A stretch of 15,632 bases of DNA, taken from positions 1 through 15,632 of the forward strand of contig JAJAYR010000441.1 of assembly GCA_026786155.1 (NCBI GenBank), in the 5' to 3' direction. Of the stretch, positions 1 to 6,208 are shown piece by piece. The notes beneath the pieces are model-generated. The model worked only from the letters and a program-made list of their open reading frames with translations, ran no database searches and was not told the DNA's origin. How positions within the stretch are numbered: position 1 is the stretch's first letter; every line of letters begins with the position of its first letter. A program made the position numbers and the translations under genes. The stretch comes from Pyrinomonadaceae bacterium (GTDB lineage Bacteria > Acidobacteriota > Blastocatellia > Pyrinomonadales > Pyrinomonadaceae).

Positions 1-615
1 CTTCAAACCGAGCAGCAGAGAAATTTTTCCTTCGTGCATCACGCCGCCCGACGATAAAGATTTGTCTTCGCAATGGTCAACGACCGGCAAATCGAAATCC
101 TTAGCATATTCCATTGCCCGCCGCATCATTCCCGCATTCGGCACAGGTCGCCCGTCGTCGGAAACGGCAACCGCGCCCGCCGCTTTCATCTCGCCCATTT
201 CCGCGAGTTCCGCGCCGTCCGAACTTTTCGTAATCGCGCCGACGGGAAAAACATTGGCAAGTCCGGCGCGTTCTGCCTGCTCAATCATATAGCGCGTAAT
301 CGCCGCGTTGTCGTTAATCGGCGACGTATTCGGCATCGGACAAACGCTCGTAAAACCGCCTGCGACCGCCGCCGCGCAACCCGACGCAATCGTTTCCTTA
401 TGTTCCTGTCCCGGCTCGCGCAGATGAACGTGCAAATCAATAAAACCGGGCGCGACGATCAAACCGGTCGCGTCGAAAACTTCCGCGTCTTCGGGCGCAG
501 ATTCGTTTTGATTAAGCCACGCGACGACTTTTCCGTTCTCGATAAGAAGATTCTTACCGCTATTTTGATTTTCTAAAGGGTCAACCAAATGACCGTTGGC
601 GATTAAGAGTTTCAT
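1..615 (-). CDS. pyrC: Dihydroorotase, N-terminal part (runs off the left edge)
   Basis: Reading the minus strand from the ATG at 615 gives 205 residues with no stop before the window edge. The enzyme interconverts carbamoyl aspartate and dihydroorotate in pyrimidine synthesis. The amidohydrolase signature DLHVHLREPG places the metal-binding HxH at residues 62 and 64. A VSDDGRP segment gives Asp153 and an HCED segment gives His181, the next expected metal ligands of type I dihydroorotases. MPNT at 94-97 is also typical. The C-terminal half, including the remaining histidine and the catalytic aspartate, lies outside the window. No clear Shine-Dalgarno is seen; the 26 bases before the start are AT-rich. 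It is the last visible gene of the minus-strand pyr operon, downstream of the DUF433/DUF5615 pair. Family assignment is firm. Confidence 0.96.
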   Translation of the reverse strand, partial: MKLLIANGHLVDPLENQNSGKNLLIENGKVVAWLNQNESAPEDAEVFDATGLIVAPGFIDLHVHLREPGQEHKETIASGCAAAVAGGFTSVCPMPNTSPINDNAAITRYMIEQAERAGLANVFPVGAITKSSDGAELAEMGEMKAAGAVAVSDDGRPVPNAGMMRRAMEYAKDFDLPVVDHCEDKSLSSGGVMHEGKISLLLGLK

Positions 616-641
616 TTATTCTTTTTCAAATTTATTTAATT

Positions 642-977
642 TTATGCGAGACGAAAAACGCGCACTAATTGACCTTTAATTTCAGGTAAATCTTTGCAAG
701 CCGAATCAATTCTGGCGGCTTGTCCGATGAAATCCGCGTCGAAGGTGCAGATGACAATTCCCGCGTGATTTTTGTTTTTTTGGTGAAGCCTTTTGAAATC
801 AATTCGATTGATTGTTAAAACAGCGCGTTCAAGTTCGGTGGCGCGTTCCAAAACTTTTTCGTCCGAAATTTTTTGATTGGCGCGACTGTCTTCCAAAGCC
901 GTCAAAACATCGTTTCCCAAATTTCTTAATTCGGTTACGACATCAAGCGGAAAATTTTCATCGGCGTAAAAGAGCAT
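642..977 (-). CDS. DUF5615 PIN-like protein, putative toxin
   Basis: A 111-residue protein starting with an MLFYADENFP segment, the N-terminal signature of the DUF5615 (PIN-like) family. Asp6 and Glu7 stand where PIN domains place their first acidic metal ligand. A central TINRIDFKRLH segment with Asp60 matches the conserved 'T.D.DF' region of the family, followed by HAGIVICTFD. PIN-like proteins are metal-dependent ribonucleases in many toxin-antitoxin systems; activity here is inferred from family and pairing, not shown. Its ATG shares one base with the TAA stop of the upstream DUF433 gene (TAATG), so translation is probably coupled. It lies inside the pyr operon, between pyrB and pyrC. Confidence 0.85.
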   Translation of the reverse strand: MLFYADENFPLDVVTELRNLGNDVLTALEDSRANQKISDEKVLERATELERAVLTINRIDFKRLHQKNKNHAGIVICTFDADFIGQAARIDSACKDLPEIKGQLVRVFRLA

Positions 978-1318
978 TAGTCATCGGCTTCGTTAGCGGA
1001 AATTGCTTCTTCAATTTCGATTTGATGAGAATTGACATAATCCCAGGCGTTGGCAAGGTCGTTTGCCGTCAGTTGCGGATAGTTGCGAAGCAAATCAACT
1101 TCGCGCACGCCCTGCCGACGCGCTTGTTCGAGCATCCAGACAGCAACCCGCGTCTGCCGGACACAAGCCGCGCCGCCCATTACATTTTCGGTTTTTTCGA
1201 TTCCCGCAAAGCCGTTTTTAACTTCCTTTTTCAACCATCGAAGCAGTTGCGCTTTATCGGCTTCCGACAGATTGGCAATCACTTGTTCGGCTTCATTCAA
1301 AGTTATTACTGCGTTCAT
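977..1318 (-). CDS. DUF433 protein, putative antitoxin
   Basis: A 113-residue protein. The C-terminal half, from VMGGAACVRQTRVAVW onward through LLRNYPQLTANDLANAW, is the DUF433 domain: a small winged or helix-turn-helix-like fold with a conserved G-R-x-(T/V) region and a (Y/F)P-x-L motif. The first 45 or so residues form a charged helical extension (LNEAEQVIANLSEADKAQLL) common in longer DUF433 proteins. DUF433 genes very often precede DUF5615 genes and are taken to be the antitoxin, so this is probably a type II toxin-antitoxin-like module. Here the pair is embedded in the pyrimidine operon. Autoregulation by DNA binding is possible, but no operator was recognised. Confidence 0.83.
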   Translation of the reverse strand: MNAVITLNEAEQVIANLSEADKAQLLRWLKKEVKNGFAGIEKTENVMGGAACVRQTRVAVWMLEQARRQGVREVDLLRNYPQLTANDLANAWDYVNSHQIEIEEAISANEADD

Positions 1319-1341
1319 AACGTCTCCGATTTTATCATAAT

Positions 1342-1695
1342 TTAACCTGCAAACTCTGCAATAACCTCAATCTTCCCAATGATATTTCGATTGAATTCTT
1401 CTAAATCTTCCGCCAAAATCCAGTATTCTTCGTGCGTTGCACCGCCGACAATTTTTGTTTCGTAATTGTCGAGAAAATCTTTGCGAACGGCGAACTTCGT
1501 CACATAACCGACTTTATCCGCGTTATATTTCGCGTTCCAATCGCGGGCGATTTGCGTCGCGTATTCTTCGTTCAAAACCGGATAAAAAATCGGCTGTTCG
1601 GGAAGTCGCGGCGGGAAAGCCGTAAAATCGCTCGCTTCAATCAATGCAAGTTCATTTTTTCCTGTCGGACGAAATAAAGTTATCGTTTCACTCAT
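1342..1695 (-). CDS. Small conserved protein of the type often labelled 'ADP-ribosylation/crystallin J1'
   Basis: A 117-residue protein of unknown function. The segment FPPRLPEQPIFYPVLNEEYA followed by QIARDWN, and the later EEFNRNIIGKIEV segment, are hallmarks of a small bacterial family that automatic pipelines name 'ADP-ribosylation/crystallin J1'. That name is not evidence of an enzymatic role. The ATG at 1695 overlaps the 3' end of pyrB by 8 bases (ATGAGTGA), so translational coupling is likely. A longer frame opens upstream to 1749, but its extra 18 residues lie wholly inside pyrB and do not fit the family start. No signal peptide or membrane segment is seen. Confidence 0.75.
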   Translation of the reverse strand: MSETITLFRPTGKNELALIEASDFTAFPPRLPEQPIFYPVLNEEYATQIARDWNAKYNADKVGYVTKFAVRKDFLDNYETKIVGGATHEEYWILAEDLEEFNRNIIGKIEVIAEFAG

Positions 1696-2635
1696 TACTT
1701 GCCGCGCCTCCGGTTGCCAGATACAAAACCGCCATTCGGACGGCGACACCGTATTTTACTTGATCCAAAATTAAAGAACGCGAACTGTCGGCGACATCGG
1801 ACGCGATTTCGATGCCGCGATTCATCGGTCCCGGATGCAGGACAATCGCGTCTTTTCTGGCTAATTCGAGGCGTTCGTTCGTCAAGCCGTAATGAATCGA
1901 ATACTCGCGCAGCGTCGGGAAAAACGCCGAATTCTGCCGTTCGCTCTGGATTCGCAGAATCATCACGACATCTGCGCCTTCGATTGCCGTTTCGACGTTC
2001 GGGCAAACTTCGAGATTCTTTTCAACGAGAAACGCGAAATCGTCGGGAACTAAAGTTTTCGGTCCGGCGACGCGGACTTTGGCACCGAGTTTGGTGAGCA
2101 GATGAATGTTGGAACGCGCCACTCTTGAATGCAGAATATCGCCGATAATCGCCACTTCCAAACCGGCGATATTTCCTTTGCGTTCACGAATCGTCATCGC
2201 GTCGAGCAAAGCCTGCGTCGGATGTTCGTTCGCGCCATCGCCCGCGTTGATAATTGCCGCTTTGGAAACTTTGGCGAGTTGGTGCGGAACGCCCGCGCTC
2301 GAATGACGGACGACGATGCAGTCGGGCGACATCGCATCGAGATTCATCGCCGTATCAATCAAAGTTTCGCCTTTTGCTACGCTTGACGAAGAAACGGAAA
2401 TATTGACGGCATCGGCTGACAGGCGTTTGGCGGCGAGTTCAAAAGAGGTGCGCGTGCGGGTCGAATTCTCGAAAAAAAGATTGATGACGGTTTTGCCGCG
2501 CAGCGTCGGAACTTTTTTGATTTCACGCTGATTTATCTCGCGGAAATTTTCGGCGGTGTTCAGGATTCCGATGATTTCTTCGGCGGAAAGATGGCGGATT
2601 CCCAAAAGGTCGCGGCGGCGAAACGGCTTGTTCAT
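1688..2635 (-). CDS. pyrB: Aspartate carbamoyltransferase catalytic subunit
   Basis: A 315-residue protein, the normal family length. It condenses carbamoyl phosphate with aspartate to carbamoyl aspartate, the first committed step of pyrimidine synthesis, in the cytoplasm. All expected motifs are present: FENSTRTRTSFE (55-66) binds carbamoyl phosphate; SVAKGET (85-91) supplies the Ser/Lys that reach into the neighbouring active site of the trimer; HPTQALLD lies at 138-145; DILHSRVARS at 166-175 and RIQSER at 228-233 are in the aspartate domain; HPGPMNRG is at 267-274. No pyrI-like regulatory gene is visible. An intrinsic terminator lies just upstream (2648-2675), so expression may depend on read-through. 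The 3' end overlaps the next gene by 8 bases. Confidence 0.97.
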   Translation of the reverse strand: MNKPFRRRDLLGIRHLSAEEIIGILNTAENFREINQREIKKVPTLRGKTVINLFFENSTRTRTSFELAAKRLSADAVNISVSSSSVAKGETLIDTAMNLDAMSPDCIVVRHSSAGVPHQLAKVSKAAIINAGDGANEHPTQALLDAMTIRERKGNIAGLEVAIIGDILHSRVARSNIHLLTKLGAKVRVAGPKTLVPDDFAFLVEKNLEVCPNVETAIEGADVVMILRIQSERQNSAFFPTLREYSIHYGLTNERLELARKDAIVLHPGPMNRGIEIASDVADSSRSLILDQVKYGVAVRMAVLYLATGGAASNE

Positions 2636-2647
2636 AAACTCGTTTGT

Positions 2648-2675
2648 AAAAAAAGCAAGGCGTTTAACCTTGCTT
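2648..2675 (-). terminator. Intrinsic terminator or attenuator in front of pyrB
   Basis: On the minus-strand transcript AAGCAAGG and CCTTGCTT form a perfect 8-bp stem around a 7-base loop (TTAAACG), directly followed by TTTTT. The 5' arm lies in the last codons (Lys-Gln-Gly) of the small gene upstream, and the T-run ends 13 bases before the pyrB start. A terminator inside the operon, downstream of pyrR and just before pyrB, is where Bacillus-type pyr operons place PyrR-controlled attenuators. I did not recognise a PyrR-binding anti-antiterminator sequence, so regulation by PyrR is inference; the hairpin with T-run itself is plain. Confidence 0.78.
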
Positions 2676-2894
2676 GGTAGCTGAAATCAGCTTTTGTGCG
2701 ACAATCGGCGGAACTTGCAGCGGGCAGAACATTTCCGCATCGTAAAAATAATCTTCGCCGTCTTCATCAATGACGCGCAAACCGCCCAGCTTTTCGGCTT
2801 CTTCGTCGGGAATTATTTGGTAAAGTTTGCCGATTTCGAGCGAAGCCAAATAACCTTCATTGTTCAAACAAACTACAAATTGCGGTTCTTTCAT
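2664..2894 (-). CDS. Small conserved protein of unknown function (76 aa)
   Basis: A 76-residue acidic protein. It resembles a widespread small family with the pattern 'FVVCLNNEGY-ASLE-GKLYQIIPDEEA' followed by 'LRVIDEDGEDYFYDAEMF'. The family has no known function; the fold looks like a compact beta-rich domain, and there is no signal peptide, membrane span or metal cluster. The gene lies 4 bases downstream of the neighbouring small gene, suggesting one transcript with pyrR. Its last three codons form one arm of the terminator before pyrB. Confidence 0.72.
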   Translation of the reverse strand: MKEPQFVVCLNNEGYLASLEIGKLYQIIPDEEAEKLGGLRVIDEDGEDYFYDAEMFCPLQVPPIVAQKLISATKQG

Positions 2895-2898
2895 AACT

Positions 2899-3135
2899 TT
2901 AGTCCAAAAAAGGAAACTTGATTTTCAAGTCTCTTTTGCCAATGCCGTGCGCTTCATACCAATGAATTTCCGCGAGTCGAAAAGTTTCGTCAATTAGTTT
3001 AACAGTTGCGATGCCCTTTTTCTTGCGCCAGCGTCCTTTTCCGTATTTTCTATTCAACAACGGCAAAACTCTGATTGAATTTCCCGCCGCAATAGTTTCA
3101 ATATCAGTAATTTCGCCGACAATTTCAAATTTCAC
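2899..3135 (-). CDS. Small basic conserved protein of unknown function (78 aa), GTG start
   Basis: A 78-residue, lysine- and arginine-rich protein. It matches a small family recalled from many bacterial genomes, with the pattern 'KFEIVGEITDIETIA-GNSIR' then 'YGKGRWRKKKGIATVKL' and 'AEIHWYEAHGIGK(R/K)'. Function is unknown. The start is a GTG (3135-3133) that overlaps the TGA stop of pyrR as GTGA, a classic coupled junction; no better start lies downstream. The basic GKGRWRKKKG stretch could suit nucleic-acid contact, but that is only a guess. Confidence 0.72.
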   Translation of the reverse strand: MKFEIVGEITDIETIAAGNSIRVLPLLNRKYGKGRWRKKKGIATVKLIDETFRLAEIHWYEAHGIGKRDLKIKFPFLD

Positions 3136-3695
3136 GGTTTTTCATAAATCCAGACGGCTTCTTCATCGTCATATTCTTTGAGCATCACTTTGATAATTTC
3201 GGCTTTTTTGGTCGGCACGGTTTTGCCGATGTAATCCGCCTGAATCGGGAGTTCGCGGTGTTCCTTACCGCGGTCAATCAAAACGGCAAGTTGGACTTTG
3301 CGCGGTCTGCCGAAATCCATCAGTTGGTCGAGCGCGGCGCGAATCGTTCTGCCGGTATAGAGAACGTCGTCCACGAGAATAATTTTTTTGTCTTCGATGT
3401 CCGCGTCGAGTTCCGTGCGATTGACAATCGGATTTGCGCCGACGGTTGATAAATCGTCGCGGTAAAGCGTGATGTCAATAATGCCGGAAAGCGGTGTTTC
3501 GCCTTCGAGTTCGGCAATTTTTTCGACCAGTCGTTCCGCCAAAGGAACGCCGCGCCGCCGGATGCCGACGATATATAAATCCTTCGCGCCGTGATTTTCT
3601 TCGACGATTTCCGATGCCAAACGCGACACGGCGCGTTTCATTCGCGCACCGTCCATAATTTTCGATTTCTCGACTAATCCGTATTCATCTGTCAT
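3132..3695 (-). CDS. pyrR: PyrR: pyr operon regulator and uracil phosphoribosyltransferase
   Basis: A 187-residue protein of the phosphoribosyltransferase fold. The PRPP-binding loop VDDVLYTGRTIRAALD is at residues 108-123. The N-terminal KSKIMDGARMKRAVSRLASEI and the later LIDRGKEHRELPIQADYIGK are diagnostic of PyrR rather than other transferases. In the well-studied family, PyrR binds pyr mRNA in response to UMP/UTP and PRPP, promoting attenuation; many members also make UMP from uracil. I chose the ATG at 3695, giving the usual length; an in-frame TTG at 3737 would add 14 residues but sits in a tandem heptamer repeat. It is first in the minus-strand pyr operon, consistent with a regulator-first layout. 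No obvious PyrR RNA-binding site is seen in the short leader. Confidence 0.94.
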   Translation of the reverse strand: MTDEYGLVEKSKIMDGARMKRAVSRLASEIVEENHGAKDLYIVGIRRRGVPLAERLVEKIAELEGETPLSGIIDITLYRDDLSTVGANPIVNRTELDADIEDKKIILVDDVLYTGRTIRAALDQLMDFGRPRKVQLAVLIDRGKEHRELPIQADYIGKTVPTKKAEIIKVMLKEYDDEEAVWIYEKP

Positions 3696-3807
3696 AGTGT
3701 TGCCGAAATCGTAACACCGCTCTGTTTCAAGTTTCAAGTTTCAGGTTTCAGGTTTTCGGGATTTCGATTAAAATAAACCGTCCTTTAGAAACAAGGAGAG
3801 AAAGAAT
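3696..3807. promoter_or_regulatory. Divergent intergenic region between pyrR and the Uma2-pyrD pair
   Basis: This 112-base gap must hold the start signals for both the pyrR operon (minus) and the Uma2-pyrD pair (plus). An AT-rich core at about 3766-3778 contains TTAAAAT on the plus strand and TATTTTAAT on the minus strand, plausible overlapping -10 regions, but no matching -35 boxes are convincing. The plus-strand gene has a good Shine-Dalgarno (AAGGAGA at 3793-3799). A heptamer repeat occupies the pyrR-proximal side. The placement of promoters is inference. Confidence 0.45.
3724..3758. repeat. Tandem heptamer repeat GTTTCAA/GTTTCAG
   Basis: Two copies of GTTTCAA (3724-3737) are followed by two of GTTTCAG (3738-3751) and a degenerate fifth unit GTTTTCG. 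It lies in the leader of pyrR and overlaps an alternative TTG start of that gene. The 7-base period matches the arrays found in the fab operon gaps, although the unit sequence differs. Confidence 0.85.
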
Positions 3808-4389
3808 ATGGCGCTTGCAAAAGCTTATCCGGTGTTTTCGGTGGAAGATTATCTCGAATTCGAGCGCGTTCAGCCGGAGCGACACGAATTTCTCGACGGC
3901 AGCGTTTATGCGATGGCGGGCGAAAGCCCGAATCACAGCACGATTTGTTTTAACCTGAATACAATCATCGGGTTGCAATTACGCGGCAAGCGTTGTCGAG
4001 GGTTTTCGCCGAATATGAAAATCGCTACTAACGAAAAGGGTTTATATTCTTATCCCGATTTGGCGGTGGTGTGCGGCGAGCCGAAATTTCACGACAAAAA
4101 GAAAGATGTGATTGTTAATTCGACCGTGATCGTCGAAGTTCTTTCGCCTTCGACCGAACAATACGACCGGGGCGAAAAATTTTTGCGCTATGTTAACGGC
4201 ATCGAAAGTTTGACCGATTACCTTTTAATCGCACAGGAAAAACCGCTCATCGAGCATTTTCAAAAACAGGCGAACGGCGAATGGATAAAGGAAGATTTCG
4301 CGGGATTGGAAGCCGTCTGCCCGATTGAATCAATCGAATGTCTGGTTTCACTCGCCGAACTTTACGAATCGGCGGATTTTGGCGCGTAA
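3808..4389 (+). CDS. Uma2-family PD-(D/E)XK nuclease-like protein (first copy)
   Basis: A 193-residue protein of the Uma2 (DUF820) family, which has a restriction-endonuclease-like fold. Family landmarks are HEFLDGSVYAMAG (26-38), SYPDLAVVCG (81-90) and VIVEVLSPSTEQYDRGEKF (107-125). The likely active-site set is Asp84, Glu110 and Lys124, so the catalytic core looks intact. The biological role of Uma2 proteins is unknown; they are expanded in cyanobacteria and some acidobacteria. It has a strong Shine-Dalgarno (AAGGAGA) 8 bases before the ATG. Its TAA stop directly abuts the ATG of pyrD, so the two are very probably co-transcribed. Confidence 0.88.
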   Translation: MALAKAYPVFSVEDYLEFERVQPERHEFLDGSVYAMAGESPNHSTICFNLNTIIGLQLRGKRCRGFSPNMKIATNEKGLYSYPDLAVVCGEPKFHDKKKDVIVNSTVIVEVLSPSTEQYDRGEKFLRYVNGIESLTDYLLIAQEKPLIEHFQKQANGEWIKEDFAGLEAVCPIESIECLVSLAELYESADFGA

Positions 4390-5520
4390 ATGTCTTTTTA
4401 TCCAAAAATAATTCGCCCGCTCTTATTCAAAGTCGCACCGGAGGCAGCGCACGAATTCGGCATCGAGGCGTTGAGAATCGGTTTAAATTCAAAAGTGGCG
4501 CAGGATTTTACTGCCAAACGGTTCGCCGTCGAATCTTTCGGCGAAATTGAAAGATTCGGATTACGATTCAACAATCCGCTCGGTGTCGCCGCCGGATTTG
4601 ATAAAAACGGCGTGGTCGTTAATCAATTAGCCGCGCTCGGCTTCGGCTTCGTCGAAGTCGGAACGGTTACATTCAATCCGCAAAAAGGCAACGAAAAGCC
4701 GCGTCTTTTTCGTCTGCCGGAAGATAAAGCGTTGATAAATCGGCTCGGATTTAATAATCAGGGAACTTTAAAGGTCGTCGAAAGATTGAAGAAAATTCAG
4801 CCGAACTGCGTTTTGGGCGTGAACATCGGAAAAAATAAAGATGTCCCGAACGAGGCGGCGATTGAAAATTATCTGGCGAGTTTCGATTCGGCTTTTGAGG
4901 TTGCCGATTACATCGCCGTCAATGTTTCCAGCCCGAACACGCCGAATCTGCGCGAACTGCAAAAGGCGGAGAATTTGGAAGACCTTTTAAGCGAATTGCA
5001 GAAACGAAATAAAGTTTTGAGTTCCGCCTTCAGGCGGCTCTCGCCCGAAGATTTGACGCCTGAAGGCGGAACTCCGAACTTGAAACCGCTGCTCGTTAAA
5101 ATCGCGCCTGATTTAAATGAATCGGAAATCGAGGCGATTGTTGACATCGCTTGCCGATTCAATCTGGCGGGAATTATTGCGACGAATACGACGATAAAGA
5201 GGGAAAATCTGAAAACGAAAATTGATGAAATCGGCGGTTTGAGCGGCAAGCCTTTGCGGGAAAAATCAAATGAAATCGTTTCTAAAATTTATCGCTTCAC
5301 AAAAGGCAAAATGCCGGTAATCGGTGTCGGCGGGATTTTCGACGCGGCGGATGCGTTTGAAAAAATCGCGGCGGGCGCGTGTTTGATTCAGGCTTATACG
5401 GGTTTCGTTTATCAGGGAATTTCGTTTGCGCGGGAAATAAATTGCGGTTTGCAGAAGATATTAAAGGAGCACGGTTTTAGTAATTTAGACGAAGCAATCG
5501 GTTCTGAAAATAAACTTTGA
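4390..5520 (+). CDS. pyrD: Dihydroorotate dehydrogenase, quinone-dependent (class 2)
   Basis: A 376-residue flavoprotein that oxidises dihydroorotate to orotate and passes electrons to quinone at the membrane. Class 2 is shown by the N-terminal extension (FYPKIIRPLLFKVAPEAAHEF) that forms the membrane-associated helices and by Ser181 as catalytic base in NVSSPNTPNLRELQ. NNPLGVAAGFDKNG (61-74) and VEVGTVT (88-94) are FMN/substrate segments; VKIAPDL (236-242), IIATNTT (262-268) and IGVGGI (311-316) complete the barrel. Residues about 210-229 (SSAFRRLSPEDLTPEGGTPN) are an insert encoded by a palindromic DNA element, just before the strand carrying VKIAPDL; it probably forms a surface loop. The gene begins directly after the Uma2 stop (TAAATG) without its own clear Shine-Dalgarno. 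Confidence 0.96.
   Translation: MSFYPKIIRPLLFKVAPEAAHEFGIEALRIGLNSKVAQDFTAKRFAVESFGEIERFGLRFNNPLGVAAGFDKNGVVVNQLAALGFGFVEVGTVTFNPQKGNEKPRLFRLPEDKALINRLGFNNQGTLKVVERLKKIQPNCVLGVNIGKNKDVPNEAAIENYLASFDSAFEVADYIAVNVSSPNTPNLRELQKAENLEDLLSELQKRNKVLSSAFRRLSPEDLTPEGGTPNLKPLLVKIAPDLNESEIEAIVDIACRFNLAGIIATNTTIKRENLKTKIDEIGGLSGKPLREKSNEIVSKIYRFTKGKMPVIGVGGIFDAADAFEKIAAGACLIQAYTGFVYQGISFAREINCGLQKILKEHGFSNLDEAIGSENKL
5019..5074. repeat. In-frame palindromic element inside pyrD
   Basis: An 18-base perfect inverted repeat, GAGTTCCGCCTTCAGGCG at 5019-5036 against its complement at 5057-5074, encloses a 20-base loop. It encodes about 19 residues of PyrD in a region where homologues are expected to have a short linker. 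The open frame is kept. This looks like a small mobile palindrome tolerated in a protein-coding gene, comparable in behaviour (not sequence) to Rickettsia palindromic elements. Confidence 0.8.
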
Positions 5521-5532
5521 ACGAGACGCGGT

Positions 5533-5560
5533 TTGACACTCGAAACGCAGAAGTTATAAT
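5533..5560 (+). promoter_or_regulatory. Sigma-70-type promoter for the yceD-rpmF-fab operon
   Basis: TTGACA at 5533-5538 and TATAAT at 5555-5560, both perfect consensus, are separated by 16 bases (one short of the optimum). They lie 13 bases after the pyrD stop and about 50 bases before the yceD ATG, the only substantial gap in this stretch. It probably drives yceD, rpmF and the fab genes. Confidence 0.85.
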
Positions 5561-5610
5561 AAATCCTTTGCATTTTGCGCTGTTTGAAAGAAAAGTTTAA
5601 TCTGTTGGCA

Positions 5611-6123
5611 ATGATTGTTGATTTAATCAGTTTAGAAAAATCGGTTTTGGATTTTGATTATTCGTTTCTGCCCGAATCAATTGATTTGGAAGGCGAAGAA
5701 GCGAAGTTAAAAAACACGGTTAAAGTTCAAGGAAAACTGACGAAAGGAATCGTGCAGATTACGGTGAGCGGCGAAATTTTTGCCGAAATCGAAATCGAAT
5801 GCACGCGCTGTTTGCAGCCAATCGAGCAAAAATTGCACGTTCCTTTTAGGACGGAATTCATTACCGCCGAAAATTACACGGCGGCGAAGGAAGCCGAATT
5901 GCAGGCAAATGATTTAGACGCGGCGGTTTTTGAAGGCGATAAAATTGACTTGACCGAACTCGTCCGTGAACAGATTTTACTTAATCTCCCTGAACAGATT
6001 TTTTGCAAAGAAGACTGTCGAGGTTTGTGCGACCAATGCAGCGCGAACCGAAATCTGATAGATTGTAATTGTAATAATAAAGAGATTGACCCAAGATGGG
6101 CGGCTCTTAAAAATTTGAAATAG
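5611..6123 (+). CDS. yceD: YceD/DUF177 family protein (large-subunit rRNA accumulation)
   Basis: A 170-residue protein of the DUF177/YceD family, normally encoded just before rpmF and needed for 23S rRNA accumulation in E. coli and plants. The family CxxC is present as ECTRCLQP (Cys64, Cys67), the centre of the domain. A C-terminal cysteine cluster, C132, C136, C140, C143, C152 and C154 in the CKEDCRGLCDQC and DCNCN segments, is typical of the Gram-positive/acidobacterial version and suggests metal binding. I chose the ATG at 5611, which fits the family start (MIVDLISLEK); an in-frame TTG at 5575 would add 12 residues but lies only 14 bases after the -10 box. The gene order yceD-rpmF-fabH follows the widespread arrangement. 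Confidence 0.88.
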   Translation: MIVDLISLEKSVLDFDYSFLPESIDLEGEEAKLKNTVKVQGKLTKGIVQITVSGEIFAEIEIECTRCLQPIEQKLHVPFRTEFITAENYTAAKEAELQANDLDAAVFEGDKIDLTELVREQILLNLPEQIFCKEDCRGLCDQCSANRNLIDCNCNNKEIDPRWAALKNLK

Positions 6124-6181
6124 CCGCAAAAAGGCACAAGCGACACAAAAAAAAATTTGAGATTTTTGTGCCTTTTTGCGG
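6124..6181 (+). promoter_or_regulatory. Strong hairpin in the yceD-rpmF gap
   Basis: A perfect 16-bp stem, CCGCAAAAAGGCACAA at 6124-6139 with its complement at 6166-6181, begins right after the yceD stop and ends 12 bases before the rpmF Shine-Dalgarno. Inside it, CACAAAAA (6144-6151) can pair with TTTTTGTG (6163-6170), competing for part of the same 3' arm, so two exclusive folds are possible. No T-run follows, so a simple terminator is unlikely. It could adjust L32 synthesis, protect mRNA, or be another inserted repeat. Confidence 0.6.
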
Positions 6182-6208
6182 CGAATTATTTATAGAGGTT
6201 TTTTAATT

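Noticed and set aside
73..576. Long plus-strand frame opposite pyrC
   Set aside because: It is Arg-rich and has no recognisable domain, while the opposite strand encodes clear dihydroorotase motifs. It is an antisense shadow.
3696..3737. Upstream TTG start of pyrR at 3737
   Set aside because: It would add 14 residues encoded partly by tandem heptamers; the ATG at 3695 gives the usual PyrR length and N-terminal motif.
3696..3807. PyrR RNA-binding site in the pyrR leader
   Set aside because: I read the minus strand for a Bacillus-like conserved PyrR-binding loop (of the ARUCCNGNGAGGYU type) and found no acceptable match.
6124..6181. Simple intrinsic terminator after yceD
   Set aside because: The stem is strong but no T-run follows; the next bases are CGAATTATTTATAG and then the rpmF ribosome site.
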